A DNA stretch of 64,000 nt from Coprinellus micaceus (lineage: Eukaryota > Basidiomycota > Agaricomycetes > Agaricales > Psathyrellaceae), in the NCBI GenBank assembly GCA_951394405.1, contig OX596341.1, forward strand, positions 186,001 to 250,000, in the 5' to 3' direction. Shown here piece by piece: positions 42,405 through 52,264 of the stretch (the stretch's first letter is position 1; each line of letters starts with the position of its first letter). The translations under genes and the position numbers were made by a program. A model generated the notes under the pieces. The model saw only the letters and a list, made by a program, of their open reading frames with translations. It searched no databases and was not told where the DNA came from.

Positions 42405-44752
42405 TGAAGACCCATGTGACGAGAACCGGGCTCCAAGAAATTTCGTGGTTTGCTGTTTCCTCGTCCCATTCTCCCTAGTATCCTTTCCAGTGTATGTGCC
42501 TTATATCAATAAGTCGCCGCCAATATTCAATCTCGTCTCGAATACCATCTCCTGCACGGTGCCTTGGAGCCTCTCTTCCTTCTCTGGCGAAGACTTCGAT
42601 GTTGGCCGGCGGAAAGCATTCGAAAGCAAAGGGGAACTGCTGTTGTGCGGCGATTGCTAAGGGTTGGTTGGACGGTAGAGCTTTACACAATCGCTCAGAC
42701 CGTGATCTATTGACCAGGCGCTTAAGCATAACCAGCGCGTGGATCCGCGCACGCGTAGCCAGCGCAACAAGTGGAGGAGGTGCTTACATGTATCTAGCAA
42801 GCAAGCCTTCAGGCCCTACGGGAAGAGATAAACCCAGGAAATAAGTCGTGGCTTAGAGAGGTACATGCACAGAGTGCTTTCGATGGAGACTGAGGAACGC
42901 TGGCAACTGAAATTTGAGGATCAATGCCGATAGAAGGGATGCTCTGTGGAAGGGAGATGAGTCGACGTTATCAAGCGTACGCTGACGGATCAACTTGGCA
43001 ACCTCGGTACCCGACATCTGCTCCTCCGGACTACCGCAAGTGCGCGGAACCTACCGACTCTATCAGTCCCAGAAAAAGACTCTAGCCCTCGCAGCGCGTC
43101 ATAACTTGGGCCCTGGGTTTCAGATCTAGAGGTGATTGTGGTGGTTCAGAAAAGAGGCGCCTTACCAATGGGCCGGCGTCTGTGAATGGCTGTGTTCTAT
43201 GACTCTGGGGTTAGGGGCAATCAGCTTCGGGATCCTTGCCTTGAGATCCCGGGCCCTTGCATCACACACGTCGACTGTTCGATATACATTCCCCGCCAGT
43301 ACAGAACAATGGATCCGAGCTCGTATAAACACGACAGACACTCAAGATCTCGCCATTTGAAGTCCTGACAACCAACAGCCGCTTCAGTTGGCATGGTTAA
43401 AGCAACAATGCTGTAGCCGGCGTCGCCAGCAGGGACGAAGAGGCACCTGGAGCGAGGTAGGTTCTGGTAGGTTCTTTCTACTTTCGAAGCCTGTATCGAT
43501 CTGTTTGAGTAGCCGACTCGGATATAGACGCAGGAAGGCTCGATGGCCAATGCTGGACCATGGACAGCTGGGACAACAGTATATTCGCGACGACAACCCT
43601 TCATAGCACTTTGGAACAGCAGCTGGTTTCCGAGTCACCCAAGATGTTTAGAAGCGATGAAAGTGATGTCTGCTGCGCCATTTCTACGCGCGATCCCCGT
43701 GGTGATCACTCTACAAACGCTGATTCTGTCCTTGTCACTCAGTGGTGGACTGTGTTGGACAGTATGGACCACGGTGACAACAGCCCACCCCTTCGGCTAG
43801 TCTCCTGAGGGTGTAGGGGGCATGACGTGTTCTTCAAGCACACCAGAGCCGTATGGAGTGTCCTAAATATAAACGCTCTGCGCCGTGACCATTTGCTCGA
43901 TAGAGGACGTCAGCTCGCCAGAGCGGAGCTCCACGGCAACTGACTTTGTTGCCGGTCTCTTGGGTGCTCGAAAAGGCGTGTTCTCTGGTGAACCCCATAG
44001 TCGCCGTAACCTTTTCGTGGAGCTGGTTACGCGCTGGGCATGTAGAATGGGCAGGCTTGGTGTCCTGGTAAACGACGTTTGTCGGGGGCGTCGATCTCTC
44101 CGACGAAGCCTCAAGGAAGCAAGCTTTACTATCTTCGACAGGTCTGTGAGTAGGGTTGATGTGTACCTAACGGCCGCTATTCACCTCCCTTTCACAGTAT
44201 TCCCTATAAGCCTGATAATTCTCTAGGAACCAGTTCATTTCTCTAGATCCTGGACCTTTGAGCTCGCCTGATACTAGCTAGTCAACCTGCATATTTGTAT
44301 TACAGATGAAGAGCTGTGGAGGCATAACAGTGGTCCCAATCAGACAGCCCTTCTAGCTAGTATATCACTCGAACTCGCCCCGTTTCGGGACCGGAAAATG
44401 AACGAAGATCGCCCAGAAGGGGGGATAGGCGTAGATGCAGACGCAAGGCAGGAAGAAGACAGAATCTTATCCTTGTTTCTGCAGCAGTAACTGCCCGAAA
44501 AGCTAAGCACCCGAAAGTTCTTTTTCGATCACATAATATTAACACGACGCCCTAGGTTGGTCGGGCGGATCCCTTCCCGACATGGTTGATCTCCGATACG
44601 TCCCCGGCACAGCATCTCACAGCGTTGGGAAGGTTGGTGCACGGCCATTCCCCCGATATCTGACCATGAGCAATCACAACCCAGCATCAATGGAAGGAGT
44701 GCCCTGGCGAATCGTTGTCAGGGTATCCGACTGATCTACAACGAGCAACAAG
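42405..44752. other. No confident gene
   Basis: Short frames only. Minus-strand frames at 43221-43604 and 43863-44114 contain hints of coding (for example a basic Ser/Thr segment at 43863-44114) and might be further decayed relatives or extra exons of the neighbouring genes, but I could not build a model. Confidence 0.35.
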
Positions 44753-45287
44753 TCAGTTCGAGCACTTTGGATAGCAGATGCAATGCAACTCACCCACGAA
44801 TCTACCGCAAAGGTGGAGTTCTCTACAAAACGCCGTCAGTCCCCCGTCTTCGGGTGCAGCGACGATGTTAACATACAATCCACCTCCCATTACTTGCAGA
44901 CAGTACGATTCCCCTTCGAATAGTCTTGTCTGGGGATGCGCGTTTTCATCCTACAAACAATTGTGCCTGAATAAATACCGCAATTGGGGGACTTAAGTCT
45001 TACCATAGAGGGCAGGATCCGGGCAATGGTCCCACTTTCGGTGATAGCCTCATTCACTAGGCTTTGGAGGACGAGCCCACACGACGCATGATGGCCGTCG
45101 ATAGGCTGCTGGATGTTGGCAGGGAGGGTAACTTTGGTTATTTCCATTGTGGCGCCAGGATACACGTAGAGGCGCTCTCTCGTCACGATCAAGAACCTGA
45201 AAGGCGGCGATAAGCATGCGCACGAGGGCAGAGACGACGATAGTCTACGTACCAGTCACCTCGGGAGGGTATAGTATACGATGCCAT
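44753..45287 (-). CDS. Small protein, possible third nucleoplasmin-like paralogue
   Basis: Exons 45287-45253, 45196-45004 and 44950-44753 on the minus strand, GT-AG junctions, 141 residues. The pattern RGDWFLIVTRERLYVYPGAT ... MEITKVTLPANI is followed by RLFEGESYCLQVMGGGLYV, which lines up with EGxxYxLxVxGxxxIDV in the two genes at 38207 and 40975. A first intron after a Trp codon near residue 12 parallels the first intron of paralogue 1. Similarity is weak and seen by eye only. The end is uncertain: a further intron starting at the GTGAGT near 44795 would extend the protein. Confidence 0.4.
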
Positions 45288-46843
45288 GGGTGGAATGACA
45301 AGAGAATTCAAGTGCGGATGGGTTGTGTGTCGAAGGGATTCACAGAGAGCAGAAAGACAAAGGAACGGAGTCAGACGGAGTCGACAGTGATATCGGATTT
45401 GCTGCTTTCAAATTGGCATGTACACGCCACTACCGTCTTTCACGATGTCAAGTCTCTGATTCTTTTCATCTATCACATGGGCAAGAAGTCGTGGCGGTGT
45501 GAAGAGTTCAGCAAGGGGACCGGCAACAGGACCCCCTCAGAACCTAGATCCCGAGGAGGGCCTGTTGTCGGGATATAAATTGCCACTTTTTCGCCTCGAG
45601 CGCCATTTTTTGGCGCACGGCGCGTCCTGCGTGTAGTTCCGGACAGGTATAGATCGAAGTCCCAGGCAGCAGGGCTCCCGTGGGGCCTCCACCCCCTCCT
45701 CGGCCACCCTCTTGTCCGGATAAAAACACAGCTATTGGCGACTTTTGACCCCTAACGTCTGGATTAAAATCCGGGTTCGGCGGCAGGTTTGTCCGGATTG
45801 AGGACTTATTAGGCAAGGTAGGGATTTTCCGGGGTCCTCCTGCAACCCAGGAGTTCAACCGAGGACTGCCAGAGCGAAGTAAGGGCGCTTGCCCAAGCCT
45901 GTATGAAGCTGGTGCGGAGAACATCTAAATAGTATCGATCTGTTTTATCATCAGACACGATGTTCTCTCGGGCTGGAACTTTGTGAAGGATCGCCCTTCA
46001 GAACAACATGGATGCATTCAAATTGAAGAGTAGATGGAACCCAGACAATGCACATACCACACCTCCGTTGACTCCCGACGACGCAAGGCAACAGCATAGC
46101 CAACATACCTCTAAATCCACACCATTTGGTAACATAAGTTCCGATCCAGGACCTCTTCTTTTCCCTGTGGAACACCTACTACCAGCTGCAGGTAACGCAT
46201 ACCTGCGCGCTAGAAGGACTTCCAACCGACCGGCTCGCAAACCAGTGCTAAGCAAGGGGGGAACATCGCTGACCAGGTACTGTGAAGGAACGGAGTTGAG
46301 ACCTAGATTGAGTTGATTGGGGCGAGGAGTGGGATGGCACTCAAGTCGGGATGGAACCGACATTGAAATATTCCGCCGCCTATAAAAAGTCAGGGTCGAT
46401 GACCCATCGTTTTAATGACGGTGGCACCCGATACCTGAGCCTTCGCACAATCAGCGAAGACGGCGCAGCCAAATCGATAGAAAGCTCACTGCGGAGGACA
46501 GCGAAGCCCTGGTCTTTGCCCCAAGAAGCACTCATCCTTGTCCATTTGGCAGTGGCAGGTGGGAGCCCCGAATTCGTCTAGCAGTTGTAGTGAGTACGAA
46601 AGAAAGCTGAGAGCCTGTAAATTTGGTGTGGAGTGCGGCCCATGGGCCGAGGCATAACATGGGTAGGAGGGAAGGGAGTTCATGGATGAAGTTGAGAGAG
46701 GATCCGCGACATATATCTGACTATGAGGAATAAACCGCAGGTGGAAGTCTCAAGATGTCTGACTCCATAAAACAAGGATAAGACTACCTGGTGTTTCAGC
46801 CCCTAGAACATACAACACACCTCGGTACGACCGTGACCCGAGC
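45288..46843. other. No gene recognised
   Basis: No supported coding or structural feature in this stretch. Confidence 0.4.
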
Positions 46844-47155
46844 CTATTTCTCAAGGGAATAGACCGGCTTGAAGCTGGGCATCTGATTTGAGTGGACCTC
46901 GCCTCTATCGCAAGGTGGGTTGAAGAAGACGGCAGTGGAGAACGAGGTAAAATGGGCGGTCGTATTGAGATTGGTGGTAGTAAGAGCCACCGGCGGACTC
47001 AAGCAAATCAGTGGCACATCTTGATTGCTGGGGATCAGGGGCACCGGATCACCATCAAACTCGGTGTCACAGAAGACCGGATCGATTGGGGGCCGTGGCC
47101 CCGTGGGCTGCAGTGCGCGTGCCACGACTATTGATTGTGGGCTTCTGGGCGTCAT
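46844..47155 (-). CDS. Small unrecognised ORF whose start abuts the LINE insertion
   Basis: About 103 codons from an ATG that lies inside the LINE target duplication (47147-47161). Pro- and Thr-rich, no family recognised. Restoring the site by removing the LINE does not extend the frame upstream. It may not be a gene. Confidence 0.25.
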   Translation of the reverse strand: MTPRSPQSIVVARALQPTGPRPPIDPVFCDTEFDGDPVPLIPSNQDVPLICLSPPVALTTTNLNTTAHFTSFSTAVFFNPPCDRGEVHSNQMPSFKPVYSLEK

Positions 47156-47161
47156 TTTGCC
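47147..47161. repeat. Target-site duplication, left copy, of the truncated LINE
   Basis: GGGCGTCATTTTGCC, identical to 50075-50089. Confidence 0.9.
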
Positions 47162-49544
47162 TAGTGGGCCAGGGCTCTGCCCTGTCCCCAGTCCTATCTG
47201 CACTCATCGTAGCTCCTATCATGAAGCTGTATCGCATACGGGAGAGGGGCCTCGGCACCACTCTCATATCTTATGTGGATGATGGATCCTTTGCGGCTCA
47301 GTCTCCAGACATCGCTACGAACTGCATGATGCTTCGCCATGCATACGCAGTTATGTTCGATTTGTTCACGGCAGCGGGCTTGGTGATGGAACATACCAAG
47401 AACGAGCTGTTCCACTTCAGTAGGGTGCATTCCAGCTGGGATCGCCCTATCGACCTTGGGTTCGCCCCCTTCACAGGGGACACCCCCCTCAAACCCAAGA
47501 AGTTTTGGAGATACTTGGGTTTCTACTTTGACTGGAAGCTCACTTTCCAGGAGCACGTACGGTATTACACCTGCAAAGCCCTCACCACTGTAATGGCGAT
47601 GAGGATGCTGGGCAACTCTACTTGGGGGCTAACCCCCAAGAACAAGCGAATCCTGTTCCGGGCTTGTGTCCTTCCGGTCGCAACGTACAGGCACAGGCTT
47701 TGGTACTATGAGGGAGCCAAGAATCTTGGCGCCCTCAAAGCTCTGACCACCATGCAGCATAAAGCCGCATGCTGGATTGTGGGGGCGTTTCGCACGTCCC
47801 CTACTGGAGGAGTCGAGTGCCTTGCAGGCCTCCCTCCCATTCGTCTCCATCTTCATAAACTGTCCCAGCAGGCGGTATACAGGACGGCGACGCTCTCGGA
47901 AACACACCCTCTCCAGTCCCTCCTCCCTGAGGAGTTCCGGAAGGGAGCTGACCCACATTACAGTTCATCTGTCTGGCTTCCTCTCGGGAAACAGGGCAAG
48001 GTGTGTGATGCGATTACTCAGACGGCCAAGAACCTGGGTTCGCACCACTTGGTGGGGTGCTTGTCAACAAACCACTGCAACAGCAGTAAAGGGGAACTAA
48101 CAAAACCACTGCAACTGGAGGGGGGTTTGTAAACAAATCCCTGCAGCTAGCTGCAGCTATCCGGCAGCCATCATAATTGATGTACCCTTCCCAATTTGGT
48201 AGGCGCCATGTTTGTAATGCAGTCACATGTTGCACGCTACTGCATGTCCACTCAATCAAACAAACCAAATTATATGTTGCGGGCTCTTGAAAATGTTCTC
48301 AAACGGGCTCAAATAAAATTTATTATAGAAGTGCGCCCTACGGTTGTTAAATTGGGGCCCTTGGGCCGAGCCCGTGATGAGCGGCGGCAAGGAACCCAGG
48401 GGCCGTCGCGAATGAAAAACAACTTGCATCACATGATTGCATGTTGAACTTGCCTAATTGAGACATCAGAAGTTGATCAGAAGAAGCCTCATCAAAGTCC
48501 GAGAAGCAGGGAAGCACCAGCAACAGCTTCTCCAGGGGATTGTAAACAAACCATGCTGCTGTTGCAGTGGTTTTGTAAGTTCCCCTTTGCTGCTATTGCA
48601 GGTGGTTTGTTTACGAAATCCCCGTCTACACCTGGGTCAAATTCAATGAGTACGATACCTATGGTGAGGAACCCCTCAACCGGAGGCATACCGAACTCAA
48701 TACCCTGTTCAACGTCATGCGTGGGCAACCACGTACGGCGTGTTTTGGGATGGATGTGTCTGTTCCCAAGACATCGACCAGGCATCATGCGACCGCGGCC
48801 TTTGTCTTCGAAGGCCCAATCAACCTCTCTGGCTCGTCTGCCTGGGCAGCGGGCAAGGTGCTGGCGTCTGACGCCGAGCTCTTTGCGATCCGGAATGCAG
48901 TCCTTAAGGGTTCGTCCCTTGAGGAGTGCAACCGGATAGTCATTTTCACCGACTCTATTGCCATGGCAAAACGAGTGGTAGATCTGTCTGTTCACTCTGG
49001 GCAGGCTCATTTGCTTACCATCTGTCGGAAGCTAGCCACCTGGTTGTCAGGATTTCCTGACCGCAAGGTTATGTTTGTTGAAGTCCCCTCCAAGTTGGAG
49101 TGGGGGATTCAGCACCAAGCACATCTCCGTGCTCGCAGCCTCCCTCCCATTGTTTTGGGAGAGAGGCCGGAAACTTCGTTGGACAGTGTGCGCAAGCACG
49201 TTGCCGACTCAGCATTGGATGCGTGGACCACTCTGGCCCGCGACCCCGACTATCTCGGACACCAGTTCCTGGTGTTCAGTGACCCTAAGGGCAAGCCTCT
49301 TCGTCCCATGTACGTCAATGGTGGTACGTGGCTATGTAATGTCAACGAGGACAATATACTCTGCGCTCACTTTGCCAGAGCAGTTCTCAATCATGCCCCG
49401 ATAGGTGAGTACTATCGATGGTTTAATATCCCGGGCCACAACACTCACGAATGTGAGTGCTGTCACCTGACGCAAACCCGGTGTCACATCTTCACCCACT
49501 GCGGAGTGCTTGAAACACTTGATTGGATTCCTCATTTTTTGTGA
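47162..49544 (+). pseudogene. LINE ORF2 fragment: RT palm/thumb then RNase H, split by a MITE
   Basis: Starts at the RT motif GQGSALSPVLSALIVAP, then the catalytic LISYVDDGSF, the thumb and connection (ACWIVGAFRTSP, ECLAGLPPIRLHLHKLSQQA). After the MITE the frame resumes (VYTWVKFNEYD near 48625) with RNase H-like motifs (SDAELFAIRNAV, IVIFTDSIAMAKRV) and a C-terminal Cys/His cluster (HECECCHLTQTRCHIFTHC). Here RNase H follows RT, unlike the LINE at 29915. The N-terminal endonuclease and fingers are absent by truncation, so this copy is dead. Confidence 0.85.
48061..48616. mobile_element. MITE nested in the truncated LINE, about 550 bp
   Basis: The left end (TTGTCAACAAACCACTGCAA, then AGGGGAACTAACAAAACCAC) and right end are inverted copies over about 55 bp with a few mismatches. 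A second inner pair of GTAAACAAA(C/T)C motifs lies near 48129 and 48541. No coding capacity. Exact ends and target duplication are uncertain by about 10 bp. It interrupts the LINE RT frame. Confidence 0.7.
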
Positions 49545-50074
49545 GAGTTCCTCGGATTCTTGATGGAGAACCCGCCCGCATTTTCATTCGGGTTCCAATA
49601 TCGTCACCCACCTCCAGTGGGTATTGGATGAGTGGCTTGTGGCCCTCTCTGGGTGGTGCTGCAAAGGCCAACGGTTGGTGTGCGTAGGACTGGGTAGCTG
49701 GCATGACGTGTCAGTCCTAGCAACTGATTGTGGATGAACGCTGGACTAAGTTGGGTACTTCTACGGAGGTGCCTGCCGGGGGGTGCTAGGAACCCCGCGG
49801 GAGCCTGGATCGAAACACGTTGGCTTAGTAGCCGGTCGGCTAAGCTCGGGGAGGGGTACCGCAATAAAGCTTATCCTTCTGGCGTCACCTACCAAGGCTT
49901 CGCACACAAGTCTTGGACTCCGCTTCGGGGGAGTCTTATCCTTCACCCTATCGCTGCGTTTATGCGTATTTCCCTAACTGTTAGTTGTATGTATCGTAGA
50001 AATACTTTGTGTATTAGCTAGCGACCGGACTGCCTTTGTGCCCCGGTATATAAAAGCTGAATTCAAAAAAAAAA

Positions 50075-50089
50075 GGGCGTCATTTTGCC
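50075..50089. repeat. Target-site duplication, right copy, of the truncated LINE
   Basis: GGGCGTCATTTTGCC directly after the ten-A tail, identical to 47147-47161. Confidence 0.9.
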
Positions 50090-50960
50090 CTCGCACCTAT
50101 ACTACTTGCATCTCCACAAGTGCCCATGTACAAATGAGCGCTAAAGCGTACAAGCAGGTTAATATGAAGTAGAACAGGGGTCAAGGCTGATGTCAGTGCC
50201 TCGCTGAGAGAGGCTGGAGTGGGGCTAGAGAAGAGCTGCAAGCCTATGTGTAGCATCCATAAGGGGGTGCAGCGAGCTTTCGTTTATAAGTCTGGACTGT
50301 ACCCAAGCACCCGTTGGTCTTTAGTGTGTAATAAAACACTTTACTTCCTTCTCCCCTATTGCCTTACCATGTTGAGGTCTGGTGGACATGCCATCTCAAC
50401 TCCTCCATCATTTGTGTGTTTTAACCTTCATTATTGACCTTTGCTCCAACTTTGTTCTACCTATGCAACAGAGAATACCCTTGGGGAGCCCTCCATTGTT
50501 TGGCACCACATTTCTTGGTGGCAGCCTGTGGCTGTCCATCTGTGCACCTACCTCCCAGTTGATCCAGTGTTCTCTGGTGTCACTGTGCCGTGATCAAGCC
50601 CAATTTTCAAGTTGAAGGTCCTGGCATTAGTGGTAGTGCTCATTTGGCCGCATTGAGACGTATACAGGTATTTGCATGTCATGCATATTATGTCCATTAT
50701 GGACTATTATGAGAATGCGGGGTGTCCAGCTCGTTTCAAATGAGTGTCAAGTACACCCCAGTAGATAATGGCTTGGCATGATGTAACCCCATGATTGATT
50801 ATCAGTCAGCAACATTGGGGGTTTGATGTCAAGATGATAAAATCGGAACTGATAAGAACTGCCCTTTTCTATAGGCTCTTTGTTGTGTTTGCGCTTCAGG
50901 ATGGGGCCAAGAGCAGAGAGCAGGACCTTGATCTTTCTCTGGGGGAAAGGTACAGGGACA
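50090..50960. other. No gene recognised between the LINE and the copia LTR
   Basis: AT-richer sequence without coherent frames. It is the flank of the copia 3' LTR that starts at 50961. Confidence 0.4.
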
Positions 50961-51343
50961 TGTAGAACGATGCAAGTATGACCCACTGTAAGTGGGGAGA
51001 GTTCGATGTTAGATTGAAAGTAAGTAGGGTATACAAGATACGCACCTGTAAGTGGGGAGAGTTCGATGGGGACTCACCCACTTACAGTGTGGACTATATA
51101 CTGTAGAGAACAATAGATAACCTATATGCAGAACAATAAGAAAGAACAATAGATGTTCCATAAGTAGAGAACAATAGCAGTGAATGGAGATAAGGTGGAG
51201 ATAAGAGAACAATAAGTGCGAGTATAATGGGAATAATACAAGGTGGTTGTTGTTCTCTGTAGAACAATAGAAGATAAGTAAAATGTTCGAAATAGAGGTA
51301 TTCTTTGTAGAGATAGAGTTGACATGAGCATTGTCTTCCAACA
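50961..51343 (-). repeat. 3' LTR of copia family 2, copy 2 (383 bp)
   Basis: Same unit as 8834-9216, TG...CA bounded, with the purine tract just inside (51344-51353). The repeated TATTGTTC motifs and the TATATA box are conserved. Differences from copy 1 are few point changes. Confidence 0.9.
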
Positions 51344-52041
51344 CACCCCCTCAATGTAATGTCTCTGTATTTACTCGAGTCCAAGAGCGAGTCGATGACG
51401 TTCAACGGCAGGTTTGGGTAAAGGTTTAGTAAATATATCGGCGATCATATCGGTAGTAGATAAAAAGTGAACAGTAATGTCGCCTCGCTTGATAGCATCC
51501 CGAATCCAATGCATCTTTATATCAATGTGCTTCATTCGGCTGTGGAGCTCTGGGTTCCGGAGAACCTTGAGTGCGGATTGGTTGTCGACCATGAGTGGTG
51601 AGGGAGTAGAGACATCGTGACCAAGTTCCTTCAGGAGTGTGCGCATCCAGATGATGTCCCTTCCAGCACTCGACGCGGAGACGTACTCTGCCTCTGTTGA
51701 GGAGTCTGCCACCGTCGATTGCTTCTTTGCCGACCAACTAACGGCTCCTGATCCCATTTTAATGACAAATCCAGTTGTGGATCGTCGCGTGTCAAGGCAC
51801 CCAGCATGATCTGCGTCGCTGTACGCTTGGAAGAGTTCCGAAGACATCTTGCTACCATTGTTACGATAGGTGAGCTTCAGATCTTTGGTTCCCTTGAGGT
51901 AACGGAATAGGTGTTTGACTGCTTTCCAATGCATAGGTCCGGGGTTGGAGTTGTATTGGGCTAGTTTGGCAACAGCGTAGGTGATGTCAGGGTGTGTTGC
52001 AATCATAAGGTATATCAGGGCGCCGATGGCATTCATGTATG

Positions 52042-52264
52042 TGTTGGAAGTGGTCAATCGACAGCCTAGACTTGATATTGGTGCAGTGCTATATGTGACT
52101 GTATCCCACACGGTGACGAGCCTGTGTATGGGGAATGTTTAAGGCCCCATAGTATCAACATCTGCACACTGTCTATCCATAGGGTGGTAGCTCAGTGGTA
52201 GAGCGTCCAGTCTAGTCAACGGATGGTCCCAGGTTCGATTCCTGGTCACTCCAATACTTTGACA
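52042..52264 (+). mobile_element. 223-bp solo-LTR-like insertion carrying a tRNA-Thr-derived gene
   Basis: Absent from the homologous site in copy 1 (near 9918). Bounded TGTTGGAAG ... CTTTGACA, i.e. TG...CA, and flanked by the 5-bp duplication GTATG (52037-52041 and 52265-52269). These are the marks of a solo LTR from integrase-mediated insertion. The start TGTTGGAAG matches that of the family 2 LTR; the rest does not. The size suits a TRIM-type miniature element. A tRNA-like gene fills its middle. Confidence 0.75.
52181..52253 (+). tRNA. tRNA-Thr(AGU)-like sequence inside the mini-LTR, probably degenerate
   Basis: 73 nt with a canonical D arm (TAGCTCAGTGGTAGAGC, box A) and T arm (CCAGG-TTCGATT-CCTGG, box B GGTTCGATTCC). 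The anticodon arm fits tRNA-Thr, loop CTAGTCA with anticodon AGT, if one bulged A is allowed in the 5' stem strand. The acceptor stem has an A1-C72 mismatch and two G-U pairs. The pol III promoter looks usable; aminoacylation is doubtful. Confidence 0.6.

Larger units (their letters stand above)
47162..50074 (+). mobile_element. 5'-truncated LINE with poly(A) tail and 15-bp target duplication
   Basis: Flanked by identical GGGCGTCATTTTGCC copies (47147-47161 and 50075-50089) and ending in ten A residues (50065-50074). It begins inside the RT domain, as expected for a 5'-truncated target-primed insertion. The 2913 bp include a nested MITE at about 48061-48616. The perfect duplication indicates a young insertion. 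Confidence 0.9.
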
